Positions 33,314 through 45,342 of a stretch of 64,000 nucleotides of DNA are shown here, piece after piece. Under the pieces are notes generated by a model. That model did not search any database and was not told the DNA's origin. It worked only from the letters and a program-made list of their open reading frames with translations. Position 1 is the stretch's first letter, and every line of letters starts with the position of its first letter. The stretch is taken from assembly GCF_024170005.1 (NCBI RefSeq), contig NZ_JALJXJ010000001.1:620001-684000 (forward strand), given 5' to 3'. The translations under genes were made by a program, and so were the position numbers. This DNA is from Azospirillum lipoferum (GTDB lineage Bacteria > Pseudomonadota > Alphaproteobacteria > Azospirillales > Azospirillaceae).

Positions 33314-34342
33314 ATGCTCCGCCTGACCCGTCGCTCCACCCTTGCCGCCCTGGTCGCCCTTGGAACGGCTGCCGCCGCCATGCCCGGCACCGTGCGTGCC
33401 GCCGATCCGGTGAAGCTGGAAATCGGCTATATCCCGATCCTGGCGGCGTCGCCGCTGTTCATCGTCGACGGGCAGGGTTGGGCCAAGGACGCCGGGATCA
33501 CGCTGAAGCTGACCCGTTTCGAATCCGGGCCGCACGCCATCCAGGCGATGGCTGCCGGCCAGATCGATTTGCTCTATGCCGGCGTGGCTCCCGTGCTGGT
33601 CGCCCGCACCAAGGGCGCCGACATCTCGGTCATCGCCAATTCGGCGGTGGAGGAGATGGTGGTCGCCGCCCGCGGCCCGTTCGCCAAGTCGATCGGCGCC
33701 ACCCCGACCGCGGAGTCCTTCAAGAAGTTCACTGCCGACACCGGCCGCAAGCCGAAGATCGGCACCCAGCCGCCGGGCTCGGTTCCCGACACCGTGCTGA
33801 AGCACTGGCTGTTCAAGGTGGTGAAGGTCGATCCGGCCGATGTCGAACTGGTGCCGATGGGCATCGAGAAGACGCAGCAGGCCCTGCTGGCCGGCGCGCT
33901 CGATGCTGCTACCATCCGCGAGCCGACGGTGACGGTCACCCAGCAGATGGACCCGAATGTCGTGTTGGTCGCCACCGGCGCCCAGATGTTCCCGGACCAG
34001 CCCGGCACCGTGGTCTCCGCCCGTGCCGAGGTGCTGAAGAAGAACCCGGACGCTATCAAAGCGCTGGTCAAGGCCCACATCCGCGCGGTCGAGCTGATCG
34101 CCAAGGACCCGGCTGGTTCCGCCAAGATCGTGAACAACTATCTCGGCAAGGGCCTGATGGAGCCGGCGACGCTGGAAGCCGCCTTCAAGGGACCGGGGTC
34201 GAAGTTCGTCGCCGATCCGCATTCCGTGGTGCCGGCGGTGGAGAAGATGATGGCCTTCACCAAGGAGATCGGATCGGCCGGGGAGACCATTCCGGTGGCC
34301 GAGGCCTTCGACTTCAGCTTCTACGACGCCGTCGCCAAGTAA
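33314..34342 (+). CDS. ABC transporter substrate-binding protein (NitT/TauT/SsuA type)
   Basis: A 342-residue periplasmic solute-binding protein. The signal peptide has a twin-arginine-like start (LTRRSTLAAL) and ends near TVRAADP. The mature part starts KLEIGYIPILAASPLFIVDGQGWAKDAGI and includes FESGPHAIQAMAAGQIDLLYAG and IREPTVTVTQQ, the pattern of the NMT1/SsuA fold that binds sulfonates, nitrate, thiamine precursors or similar. GAGGA lies seven bases before the ATG at 33314. First gene of a three-gene operon with permease and ATPase. The substrate cannot be deduced; no sulfonatase or other catabolic enzyme is adjacent. Confidence 0.9.
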   Translation: MLRLTRRSTLAALVALGTAAAAMPGTVRAADPVKLEIGYIPILAASPLFIVDGQGWAKDAGITLKLTRFESGPHAIQAMAAGQIDLLYAGVAPVLVARTKGADISVIANSAVEEMVVAARGPFAKSIGATPTAESFKKFTADTGRKPKIGTQPPGSVPDTVLKHWLFKVVKVDPADVELVPMGIEKTQQALLAGALDAATIREPTVTVTQQMDPNVVLVATGAQMFPDQPGTVVSARAEVLKKNPDAIKALVKAHIRAVELIAKDPAGSAKIVNNYLGKGLMEPATLEAAFKGPGSKFVADPHSVVPAVEKMMAFTKEIGSAGETIPVAEAFDFSFYDAVAK

Positions 34343-34372
34343 GACGGCCGGTCCAGGGACATCGACAAGCCG

Positions 34373-35125
34373 ATGAAGACCTATAACAAGATCGCCCTGT
34401 CGGCGCTGGGCGTCATCGTCTTCCTGCTGGCGTGGGAAGCGGTGGCACGCAGCGGCGTGGTGCCGGCCCGGCTGTTGCCGTCGCCGAGCGCCGTGCCCGC
34501 CGCCTTCCTGACCGAGTTCAACAGCGGCACCTGGCAGGCGATGGTGCTGGCCAGTCTGTCGCATTATCTGGTCGGGCTGTCGCTGGGGACCTTCCTCGGC
34601 GTGTCGTTCGGGACGGCGGCGGCGCTGTGGGGCAAGTGGGACGCCTTCCAGGCCTGGGTCGTGCGCATGCTGCGCCCGATCCCGGCCATCGCCTGGATCC
34701 CCTTCGCCATCATCTGGTTCGGCGTCAGCGAAGGGGCGGCGTCCTTTCTGATCGCGCTGACGGTGTTCTGGATCAACTATTATGCCAGCTATGCCGCGGT
34801 ACGCGGGGTGGATAAGGACCTGATCGAGCTTGGCTATGCCTTCGGTCAGGGCGGTCTGATCCCGCGCCTGTTCAAGATCATCCTGCCGGGCGCCCTGCCG
34901 GGCATCCTGTCGGGCCTGCGCGCCGGGCTGGGGCAGGGCTGGATGACCGTGGTCGCGGCCGAACTGTTCGGCATCTCCGGCCTCGGCATGCGGATGATGG
35001 AGGCGTCGGGCCTGCTGGCGACCCACATCGTCGTGCTCTACATGGTCACCATCGCGCTGCTCTACGGCGTGTCGGATTTCCTGTTCATGCAAGTTCAGTC
35101 GCGGGTGCTTTCATGGCAGCGGTGA
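34373..35125 (+). CDS. ABC transporter permease (SsuC/TauC type)
   Basis: A 250-residue inner-membrane permease with about six transmembrane segments. The BPD_transp_1 signature is seen in the cytosolic EAA-type loop ELGYAFGQGGLIPRLFKIILPGALPGILSGLRAGLGQGWM (its glycine lies in the expected place), and the N-terminal SALGVIVFLLAWEAVARSG with LLPSPSAVPAAF is typical of this class. It starts 30 bases after the binding-protein gene and overlaps the ATPase gene by 13 bases. Only one permease gene is present, so a homodimer is expected. Confidence 0.92.
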   Translation: MKTYNKIALSALGVIVFLLAWEAVARSGVVPARLLPSPSAVPAAFLTEFNSGTWQAMVLASLSHYLVGLSLGTFLGVSFGTAAALWGKWDAFQAWVVRMLRPIPAIAWIPFAIIWFGVSEGAASFLIALTVFWINYYASYAAVRGVDKDLIELGYAFGQGGLIPRLFKIILPGALPGILSGLRAGLGQGWMTVVAAELFGISGLGMRMMEASGLLATHIVVLYMVTIALLYGVSDFLFMQVQSRVLSWQR

Positions 35126-35880
35126 CCCTCTCCAAGACCGCAATCGCGTCGGTCATCGACCTTGAGGATGTGTCCATCGGTTACGGCAAGGACGCGCCGC
35201 CGGTTCTGGTCGACGTCAATCTGTCGATCGAGCGCGGCAGCTTCGTCGCCATCGTCGGCCCGTCTGGCGTCGGCAAGTCGACGCTGCTGCGCGTCGTTGC
35301 CGGCCTGCACACCGCACGTAGCGGCGGCGTCACCATCCACCAGGACCAGCGCCCCGGCCATCGTCCGGTCGGGCTGGTGTTCCAGGATGCCCGCCTGTTG
35401 CCTTGGCGCCGGGTGATCCGCAATGTGGAGTTCGGGCTGGAGGGGCTGCCGGTCAGCCGTGACGAGCGCCGCCGTCGGGCCGAGGCCGCGCTGAAGCTGG
35501 TCCGGCTGGACGGCTATGCCCGCCGCTGGCCCTATGAACTGTCGGGCGGCCAGCGCCAGCGTATCGGCATCGCCCGCGCCATGGCGGTGGACCCGGACAT
35601 CCTGTTGATGGACGAGCCGTTCGGCGCGCTCGACGCGATCACCCGCCACAACTTGCAGGACGAGCTTCGCCGCATCCATCAGGAGACCGGCAAGACCGTG
35701 CTGTTCGTCACCCACGATCTGGAAGAGGCGGTGCATCTGGCCGACCGCATCATCGTGCTGGGCGGCACCCCGGCCCGCGTGGTGCGCGACGTGCGCAACA
35801 GCGCCGGCCGGGATGGGGCGGTGTTCCGCGATCAGGTGGAACAGCTGCGCTCCGAGATCGCGGACAATTACAGCATCTGA
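35113..35880 (+). CDS. ABC transporter ATP-binding protein (SsuB/TauB type)
   Basis: A 255-residue ATPase with Walker A VGPSGVGKSTLL (about residues 51-62), Q-loop VFQDARLLPWRRV, signature LSGGQRQRIGIARAM (about 143-157), Walker B ILLMDEPFGALD, and switch His in LFVTHDLEEAVHLAD. All catalytic elements are intact. Its start lies inside the permease gene. The carboxy-terminal tail (RDGAVFRDQVEQLRSEI) is short. A stem-loop follows that is shared with the facing ilvA-like gene. Confidence 0.94.
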   Translation: MAAVTLSKTAIASVIDLEDVSIGYGKDAPPVLVDVNLSIERGSFVAIVGPSGVGKSTLLRVVAGLHTARSGGVTIHQDQRPGHRPVGLVFQDARLLPWRRVIRNVEFGLEGLPVSRDERRRRAEAALKLVRLDGYARRWPYELSGGQRQRIGIARAMAVDPDILLMDEPFGALDAITRHNLQDELRRIHQETGKTVLFVTHDLEEAVHLADRIIVLGGTPARVVRDVRNSAGRDGAVFRDQVEQLRSEIADNYSI

Positions 35881-35882
35881 GG

Positions 35883-35902
35883 GGTGGGGCTTTTACCCCA
35901 CC
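35883..35902. terminator. stem-loop between ABC ATPase and threonine dehydratase genes
   Basis: GGTGGGG (35883-35889) pairs with CCCCACC (35896-35902) around CTTTTA. It overlaps the stop codon of the minus-strand gene and follows the ATPase stop by two bases, so it can serve as a shared terminator for the two convergent genes, although no long U-run is present. Confidence 0.5.
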
Positions 35903-37103
35903 TCCATCATCAGGCTGGTCGGATAGCCGGCGTCCTTCATCCGGCCGATCAGCGTGTCGACATGGGTCTGGTTGCGGGTTTCCAGCACGACGTCGACCTC
36001 GGCCATCTTCACCGGCACATTGTGGAACAGGCGCTGGTGGTGGACCTCGACGATGTTGGCGCCGGCCTCGCCCAGCAGGCGGGTGACGCGGGCCAGCGCG
36101 CCGGGGGCGTCGGTGATGCCGATGCGCAGGCGGACGATGCGGCCCTCATAGACGAGTCCGCGCATCAGCACCTGCGCCATGATGCGGGAATCGATGTTGC
36201 CGCCGGACAGCAGGATGCCGACCTTGCGGCCGCGGTAGCGCTCCGGTTCCTCCAGTACGGCGGCGAGCGCCGCCGCACCGGCCCCCTCGGCGACCTGCTT
36301 CTGCACGGTGGCGAGGCGGTAGACCGCTTCCTCCAGCCGGGCTTCGCCCACCTCGACCACGTCATCGACCAGGGTGCGGATGATCGGCAACGTCAGGGCG
36401 CCCGGCGCCTTCACCGCGATGCCTTCCGCCACCGTCGCGCCGCCGCAGGTGATCGGCTGGCCGGCCAGCGCCTGCCGCACCGCCGGATAGAGGCTGCATT
36501 GCACCCCGACGATCTCCAGGTCCGGGCGCAGCGCCTTGGCCGCGGTCGCCATGCCGGCGATCAGCCCGCCACCGCCGATGGGAATCACCAGCACGTCGAG
36601 GTCCGGCACATCCTCCAGCAGTTCCAGTGCGGCGGTGCCCTGGCCAGCGGCGACCAGCGGGTCGTCGTAGGGATGGACGAAGGTCAGCCCGTCGCGCGTC
36701 GCCAAGTCATGAGCGAAGGCGGCGGCCTCGCTCAGCGTTTCACCATGCAGTTCGACGGTGGCGCCGAGATTCTCCGTCCGCTCCACCTTGGTGAAGGGGG
36801 TGAAGGCCGGCATGACGATGGTGGAGCGGATGCCCAGCCGCGTGGCATGGCAGGCCACCGCCTGGGCATGGTTGCCGGCGGACATGGCGATGACGCCGGC
36901 GTGGCGCTCCGTCTCGCCCAGCGACAGCAGCTTGTTCAGCGCGCCCCGCTCCTTGAACGAGGAGGTGGCGTGCAGGTTCTCCAGCTTCACGTGCATCCGG
37001 CAACCCGCCATGTCCCCCAGGCGGGGAGCCGGAACCGTGGGCGTTCGGGACAGGTGCCCCGCGATGCGCGCCGCCGCAGCGCGCACGTCCTCCAGAGTTA
37101 TGG

Positions 37104-37107
<4 letters not shown>
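35893..37107 (-). CDS. ilvA: threonine dehydratase (PLP-dependent, with C-terminal ACT-like domain)
   Basis: Deaminates threonine to 2-oxobutanoate. The 404-residue protein shows the PLP lysine in SSFKERGALNKL (K52), the phosphate-binding SGGNID loop near residue 315, and GGGGLIAGMATA. A C-terminal ACT-like domain (about 330-400, RLRIGITDAPGALARVTRLL) suggests regulation; this shorter architecture matches the TdcB/IlvA catabolic-biosynthetic group rather than the two-ACT E. coli IlvA. ATG 37107 overlaps the stop of the penicillin-acylase gene upstream (ATGA), so the two are coupled. Anabolic or catabolic role is open. Confidence 0.88.
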
Positions 37108-39836
<2,729 letters not shown>

Positions 39837-39981
39837 CACGGTCCGTGAGAGAGAAGGGGAGGCGGCGACGGGCGGGGGTCGCCAGGGGGGCTCGTTCGGG
39901 TGGCGGATGCTAGTCTGCCGGCCGCCGGCCCGTCCAGGGTTGCATCGGTGGAGTCGGGCGCTTTTTCGTCCCGCTGCCCCC

Positions 39982-42351
39982 TTATGCCGCCGTGTTCAGA
40001 ATCTCGCGCAGCATCGGGGCGGAGACCGGCTTGTGGATCAGGCGGTGTCCACTGCGCTGGACCTCGGCGATACGGGCAGGGTCGGTGTCGCCGGTCAGCA
40101 CCACGGCGGGGACGCGCACGCCGCAGACGCCGTAGATGTCGCGGATCGCCTCTACCCCCGTCCGTCCTTCGCGCAGGCGATAGTCGGCGACGATCATCGC
40201 CGGCTGACGGCCGAGATTCAGCAGCGAAGCGATCGCCTCGTCGGCGGACACCGCGGCGACGACCTCGTAGCCCCATTCCTCCAGCATCGCCCGCATGCTG
40301 AGAAGGATGATGGTGTCGTCGTCGACGACCACGATCAATCCCTTGGCGTCCGGCAGTTCGGCCGGGATGCGAACCGGCTTCGGGATCGGGCGCGGCAGCG
40401 CCACCGGCAGGTCGAGGAAGAAGCCGCTTCCCCGGCCAGGAGTGGAGCGCACCGTCACCCCATGCTCCAGCAGACCGGCCAGCCGCCTCACGATGGCAAG
40501 GCCGAGGCCGAGGCCCTTGCGCCGGTCGCGCTCCGGGTTGGCGAGCTGGGTGAACTCCTGGAAGATGTCCTGCGTCTTGTCGGCGGGAATGCCGATGCCC
40601 TGGTCCAGCACCGCCAGCCGCAGCACGCCGCGACGGCGTAGGCAGCCGACCAGAATGTCGCCGCGTTCGGTGTAGCGGATGGCGTTCTCGATCAGGTTGC
40701 GCAGGATGCGCTCCAGCAGGGCGGGATCGCTGCGGGTCCAGGCGGAGGTCGGGACATGGCGCAGCGTCAACCCCGACTCGGCGGCGCGGATGCGGTATTC
40801 CTCCGCCAGCCGGTCCAGCAGGGGGCCGAGCGCGAAGTCGGTGACGCTCGGCTTCACCACGCCGGCATCCAGCCGGGAGACGTCCAGCAGGCTGTCCAGC
40901 ATCACCCGAAGCCCGTTCAGCGAGTCGGTCATGCTGGCCAGCAGCGGAGCCGTCGGATGGTTCTCCAGCTTGTCCGACAGGGCGTGGGCGAAGAAGAACA
41001 ACGATTGCAGCGGCTGACGCAGATCGTGGCTGGCAGCGGCCAGGAACTTGGTCTTGGCACGGTCGGCGCGCTGGGCGTCGTCGCGGGCCTGCAGCGCCTC
41101 GACCCTGGCCGCCTCCGCCTCGTCGCGGGCGCGCAGGATCGCTTCCTCCGCCGCCTTGCGGGCGGTGATGTCGCGCATGATGCCGGTGTACATACGGCGT
41201 CTGCCGACATGCCATTCGCCGACCGACAGGTCGAGCGGGAAGGTGGATCCATCCTTGCGCAGCCCCATCACCTCGCGGCCGATGCCGACGATCCGCCGCT
41301 CTCCCGTCCGGTGGTAACGGTCGAGATAGCCGTCATGGGCGCTACGGTAGGGTTCCGGCATCAGCATGTTGACGTTGCGTCCGATCACCTCGTCGGCCTG
41401 ATAGCCGAAGGTCTTCTCCGCCGCATGGTTGAAGGACTCCACGGTGCCGTGGTCGTCGATCAGGATGATGGGGTCGACCGCAGTATCGACGATGGCGCGA
41501 TAGCGTGCCTCCTGCTCCGCCGACCGCTCTGCCTGTTGCCGGCGGTCGAGCAGCGACGACAGCATCGCCAGCGACAGCAGAAGCAGCGTCCCGGCGCCGG
41601 TCATGATCGCCAGCAGGGAAGAGGACAGGGCGATTCCCTGGCCGGAGTGTGTTGCTGCATGGGGTAGGACTGCCCGGTTGGCGTCGGCTCCCCCAATGGT
41701 CGCAGTGCTCAGCTCCGTCACCGGCTCCATACCGGCGGCGGCCATGCCGGTATAGTGCATCGTCACCACCCCCAGGCCCAGCAGGACGGCGCCGGCGGCC
41801 CGCTGCATCGGGCGGCTGGTGCGGAAGGCCAGCCACAATGCCGCCGTCGAGGCGACGATGGCGACGATCACCGAAACGGCGACCAGAGCCACGTCATAGG
41901 ACAGGTCCATGTCCATGCGCATGCCCGCCATTCCCACATAATGCATGCTGACAATGCCGAGCCCGGTCAGCGTTCCAGCAATGGGCAATCTAAAATAGTT
42001 GGTATCGCGGCTTCGCGCTACCGCGAACAGGCCGGCCCCCGATACTCCGACAGCCAGCAGAAAGGACAGCGCGGTCAATCCGGCGTCATAGCCGATGGGC
42101 ATGTCGCTGCGGTAGGCAAGCATGCCGATGAAATGCATCGACCAAATACCGGCGCCCAGCGCCAGTGCTGCACCGGCAAGCCGCCGATTGTCGCCCGAAC
42201 CTTTGCCGGTCTCGCCCCGCAGGCCCGATGCAAGCGGTTGGCCCGCCACGCCGTTGCGGGAATAGTGGGCGAGATCCAGCGCCACATAACCGCCGAATAC
42301 GGCGATCACATAGGACAGTGCGACGAGAAGGGGGTCGTAGTGGCCGGGCAC
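39982..42351 (-). CDS. MHYT-PAS hybrid sensor histidine kinase with receiver
   Basis: A 789-residue membrane sensor. Residues 1-235 are a seven-span MHYT domain with three SMHF/SMHY/TMHY motifs (WSMHFIGM, VSMHYVGM, VTMHYTGM), proposed to bind copper and sense gases or redox. A PAS domain (about 275-400) follows, then a coiled linker, HisKA with H in ASHDLRQPL (about 440), HATPase with NLIENAIRYT and GLGLGLAIVRR, and a receiver with phospho-Asp in IVADYRLREG (about 722). Start set at GTG 42351 because it gives the family N-terminus (YDPLLVALSYVIAVFGG); longer in-frame starts run into the divergent gene. No cognate regulator gene is adjacent. Confidence 0.85.
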   Translation of the reverse strand: MPGHYDPLLVALSYVIAVFGGYVALDLAHYSRNGVAGQPLASGLRGETGKGSGDNRRLAGAALALGAGIWSMHFIGMLAYRSDMPIGYDAGLTALSFLLAVGVSGAGLFAVARSRDTNYFRLPIAGTLTGLGIVSMHYVGMAGMRMDMDLSYDVALVAVSVIVAIVASTAALWLAFRTSRPMQRAAGAVLLGLGVVTMHYTGMAAAGMEPVTELSTATIGGADANRAVLPHAATHSGQGIALSSSLLAIMTGAGTLLLLSLAMLSSLLDRRQQAERSAEQEARYRAIVDTAVDPIILIDDHGTVESFNHAAEKTFGYQADEVIGRNVNMLMPEPYRSAHDGYLDRYHRTGERRIVGIGREVMGLRKDGSTFPLDLSVGEWHVGRRRMYTGIMRDITARKAAEEAILRARDEAEAARVEALQARDDAQRADRAKTKFLAAASHDLRQPLQSLFFFAHALSDKLENHPTAPLLASMTDSLNGLRVMLDSLLDVSRLDAGVVKPSVTDFALGPLLDRLAEEYRIRAAESGLTLRHVPTSAWTRSDPALLERILRNLIENAIRYTERGDILVGCLRRRGVLRLAVLDQGIGIPADKTQDIFQEFTQLANPERDRRKGLGLGLAIVRRLAGLLEHGVTVRSTPGRGSGFFLDLPVALPRPIPKPVRIPAELPDAKGLIVVVDDDTIILLSMRAMLEEWGYEVVAAVSADEAIASLLNLGRQPAMIVADYRLREGRTGVEAIRDIYGVCGVRVPAVVLTGDTDPARIAEVQRSGHRLIHKPVSAPMLREILNTAA

Positions 42352-42508
42352 GGTGGATTGACTGTTGTGAGGAGGCGTTCGGGGAAGGAGCAGAATCGAT
42401 TGTGTGTGTACAGGAACAATTTGGGTCAAGGTGCCAGCCCCGTCCCACGAACGAAAGGCTCGCCTTGGTGGTAGACAGGGACCTAGAACCTCCGGCGGAC
42501 TATTTCCA

Positions 42509-43090
42509 ATGAACAGCACTCTCCCTCCTGGGGCGCAAAGCCACCCCGCCTCGTCCGGACGGCCATCCCAGCCGCGTCGGCTGCTGTCCCGGTTGTTTCG
42601 GCCGCTCGCGATCCTGTTCGCCGTCGGGTATTTCCTTCTGGACGCGCTGGCCTACTGGGTCGTGCGGCCGGTGGTCGGCCGATTCGCCCGCCTGCCGCTG
42701 TTCACGCGGTTCGGACGGTGGGTGGCCGGGCTGGGACCTTATCCGTCGCTGGTCCTGGTCCTGGTGCCGCTGGCCCTGCTGGAGCCGGCGAAGCCGGTCG
42801 GCGCATGGCTGTTCGCTACCGGCCGGCCGATGACCGGCGCCGCCGTGATCGTCGGGGCGGAACTGGTCAAGATCACCCTGGTGGAGCGGCTGTTCCACAT
42901 CGCCAAGCCGAAGCTGCTGACCATCGGCTGGTTCGTCTGGGGTTATGTGCGGGTGACGGCTTGGCTCACCTGGCTGAAGGACGCCCCTCCGCTGCGTACC
43001 GCCCGCCGCATGCTGGGCGCAGTCCGGGAGTTCGCGCGCCGCGTGGGTCAGCGACTGTCGCTGATGGTACGGCGGGCGGGGAGGGGGTGA
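42509..43090 (+). CDS. hypothetical membrane protein, 193 residues
   Basis: No family recognised with confidence. The protein has a basic N-terminal tail (about 35 residues), two or three hydrophobic stretches (LFRPLAILFAVGYFLLDALAYWVV and SLVLVLVPLALLEPAKPVGAWLFA, then a weaker one around MTGAAVIVGAELVKITLVE), and a basic C-terminus (AVREFARRVGQRL...). This looks like an inner-membrane protein. It diverges from the MHYT kinase and ends four bases from the convergent cobD gene. GC-rich coding is like the neighbours. Confidence 0.6.
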   Translation: MNSTLPPGAQSHPASSGRPSQPRRLLSRLFRPLAILFAVGYFLLDALAYWVVRPVVGRFARLPLFTRFGRWVAGLGPYPSLVLVLVPLALLEPAKPVGAWLFATGRPMTGAAVIVGAELVKITLVERLFHIAKPKLLTIGWFVWGYVRVTAWLTWLKDAPPLRTARRMLGAVREFARRVGQRLSLMVRRAGRG

Positions 43091-43094
43091 GCGG

Positions 43095-44057
43095 TCAGCC
43101 CAGCACGGCCAGCACCAGCGCTCCGGCGATCAGCAGCGCACAGGCGCGGCGGTAGAGCACCAACGCCCGGCCGATATCGTCCGGCGTCGCGGCGGTGCGG
43201 CCGGGGCCGAGCCAGACATCCTCGATGCGCGTGTCGCCATAGACGCGCGGTCCGCCCAGCCGCAGGTCGAGCGCGCCGGCCATCGCCGCCTCCGGCCAGC
43301 CGGCATTGGGGGAGCGATGGCGGTGGGCGTCCCGCCGGACCGATGCCCAGGCCTGCCGTGCGTCGGCCCCGCCGGTCATCCAGGCGGCTCCCACCAGCAG
43401 CAGGGCGGTCAGGCGTGATCCTGGAAGGTTGACCAGATCGTCCAGCCGCGCAGCCGCCCAGCCGAAGGCCTCGTGCCGCGGTGTGCGGTGGCCGATCATG
43501 CTGTCCGCCGTGTTGATCGCCTTGTAGAGCGCCAGACCGGGCAGCCCGCCGACCAGCAGCCAGAAGGCCGGCGCCACCACCCCATCGGAGAAGTTCTCGG
43601 CAAGGCTTTCGATGGCGGCGCGGGCGACGGCCGGTTCGTCGAGCGTCGCCGGGTTGCGGCCGACAATCATCGACACCGCCTTGCGCGCACCCTCCAGCCC
43701 ACCGGTGCGGAAGCCTTTGGCGACGGCCGCCACATGGTCGTGCAGGCTGCGCTGAGCCAGCAGGGTGGAGGCAAGCGCCGCCTCGATCAGCCAGCCGAAG
43801 GGCAGAAGCCGACAGGCCCAGGCCACCGCCACCGCGACCCCGCCCACCGTCAGCAGAAGGACCACGACCGCTAGAACGCCGAATGCCTTGCGACGGTCGA
43901 AGCCATCCGTCTCATGGTTGAGTGCGCTGTCCAACTGGGCGATAAGCGCTCCGATCCATACGACCGGGTGACGGATGCGGGCGTAGAGTGGATCGGGATA
44001 GCCGACCGCCGCTTCGATGACGAGCGCTGTGGCGAGCAGGAAGGGATGCAGCGGCAC
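43095..44057 (-). CDS. cobD: adenosylcobinamide-phosphate synthase CobD (CbiB)
   Basis: Membrane protein (320 residues) that attaches the aminopropanol-phosphate arm to adenosylcobyric acid in cobalamin synthesis. Signatures: GYPDPLYARIRHPVVWIGALI near the N-terminus, IVGRNPATLDEPAVARAAIESLAENFSDGVVAP in the middle, AINTADSMIGH, and RDAHRHRSPNAGWPEAAMAG near the end. The GTG at 44057 gives the family N-terminus; a much longer frame extending to 44738 runs over the divergent cobC and is rejected. Divergent from cobC with 66 bases between, so the two share a promoter region. No cobalamin riboswitch is visible there. Confidence 0.93.
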   Translation of the reverse strand: MPLHPFLLATALVIEAAVGYPDPLYARIRHPVVWIGALIAQLDSALNHETDGFDRRKAFGVLAVVVLLLTVGGVAVAVAWACRLLPFGWLIEAALASTLLAQRSLHDHVAAVAKGFRTGGLEGARKAVSMIVGRNPATLDEPAVARAAIESLAENFSDGVVAPAFWLLVGGLPGLALYKAINTADSMIGHRTPRHEAFGWAAARLDDLVNLPGSRLTALLLVGAAWMTGGADARQAWASVRRDAHRHRSPNAGWPEAAMAGALDLRLGGPRVYGDTRIEDVWLGPGRTAATPDDIGRALVLYRRACALLIAGALVLAVLG

Positions 44058-44123
44058 GGGGGGACGTTCCAGGAAATGGGGCGGCCCGCTGGCCGCGCGA
44101 CGGTGGAAATGAGGAGCGTGATC

Positions 44124-45224
44124 ATGGCCGAAGACAGTCCGGCGACCAAGCCGCACGTGGCAGAGCAATGCGGGCGGGAGGGCATCGTTCACGGCCCCCT
44201 TCTGCATGGCGGCGATCTGGACGGTGCCCGTGCTGCTTTTCCCGGTGCGCCGGAGCCGTGGATCGATCTGTCCACTGGCATCAACCCGTGGCCCTATCCG
44301 CTGCCGCCGGTGCCGCGGGATGCCTGGACCCGGCTTCCCGGCCGGAGGGCGGAGGCGGCGTTGCGCACGGCGGCGGCCGATTGCTATGGGGTGCCCTCGG
44401 CGGAACTGGTGGCCGCGGCCTCGGGCTCGCAGGCGCTGATTCAACTGCTGCCCCGGCTGCGTGCGCCGGGCAGCGTTGCCGTGTTGGGGCCGACCTATGC
44501 CGAACATGCCCGCTGCTGGGCGCTGGCCGGTCATGATGTCCGGATGGTGGGTGAGGTGGCGTCGGCCGACGGGCTGACCGACGTGCTGGTCGTCGTCAGC
44601 CCCAACAACCCCGATGGCCGGCGCTGGCCTGTCGCCCGGTTGCTGGAGCTTGGCGCGGCGCAGGCCGCGCGTGGCGGCTGGCTGGTGGTGGACGAGGCCT
44701 TCGCCGATATGCGGCCGGAGGACAGTCTTGCCCCCCATGCCGGCCGGCCGGGGCTGGTGATTCTGCGGTCCTTCGGCAAGTTCTTCGGGTTGGCGGGGCT
44801 ACGGCTCGGCATTGCGCTTGCCCCGGCCGATCTGGCGGCGGCGCTGCGCGAGGCCATCGGACCATGGTCGGTATCAGGGCCGGGGCTGAGTATCGCAACG
44901 GCTGCGCTGGGTGATCGCGGCTGGATCGCGTCGACGCGCGACCGGCTTGCGGGCGCCGCGGCGGAGCTGGACCGACTGTTGGAGGATGCCGGCTTGCGGG
45001 TGGCCGGCGGGACCGAGCTGTTCCGCCTTGTCGAGGACGCGCGGGCGCCGGCACTTTATCATGCCCTGGGCGCGGCCGGGATCCTGGTGCGCCGGTTCGA
45101 ACACCGGCCGGATTGGCTGCGCTTCGGATTGCCGGGAGACGACGCGGCATGGCAGCGGCTCGGCGACGCCTTGGGGCGGCGGCAGGCTTGGGCGGCGCAA
45201 CCTCAACAAATGTCCGCGTCTTGA
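44124..45224 (+). CDS. cobC: L-threonine-O-3-phosphate decarboxylase CobC
   Basis: PLP-dependent enzyme (366 residues) making (R)-1-amino-2-propanol phosphate, the arm that CobD adds to the corrin. Seen: LSTGINPWPYPLP near residue 46, VVVSPNNPDGRRW with the PLP-pocket Asn-Asn, DEAFADMRPEDS with the catalytic Asp, and the PLP lysine in RSFGKFFGLAGLRLG (about 216). GAGGAG lies seven bases before the ATG. The pair cobC/cobD, divergently arranged, is a complete aminopropanol-arm module; other cob genes are not in the window. Confidence 0.93.
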   Translation: MAEDSPATKPHVAEQCGREGIVHGPLLHGGDLDGARAAFPGAPEPWIDLSTGINPWPYPLPPVPRDAWTRLPGRRAEAALRTAAADCYGVPSAELVAAASGSQALIQLLPRLRAPGSVAVLGPTYAEHARCWALAGHDVRMVGEVASADGLTDVLVVVSPNNPDGRRWPVARLLELGAAQAARGGWLVVDEAFADMRPEDSLAPHAGRPGLVILRSFGKFFGLAGLRLGIALAPADLAAALREAIGPWSVSGPGLSIATAALGDRGWIASTRDRLAGAAAELDRLLEDAGLRVAGGTELFRLVEDARAPALYHALGAAGILVRRFEHRPDWLRFGLPGDDAAWQRLGDALGRRQAWAAQPQQMSAS

Positions 45225-45342
45225 ACAATCTCTGAAAATTTTATACACTCAACCGCTTCTAGAATTCCGGCCCCTTGAGTTCGACCCTGTCGGAAACCGC
45301 CGGCGTTGCGGGGAATAAATAATCAATGGACCATTCTCAGCC

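Noticed and set aside
44058..44123. Possible cobalamin riboswitch in the cobD-cobC gap
   Set aside because: The gap is only 66 bases, too short for a B12 riboswitch, and no B12-box-like sequence was seen.
44058..44738. Upstream extension of the cobD frame beyond GTG 44057
   Set aside because: The extension runs antisense to cobC and adds no conserved domain; CobD length and N-terminus fit the GTG.
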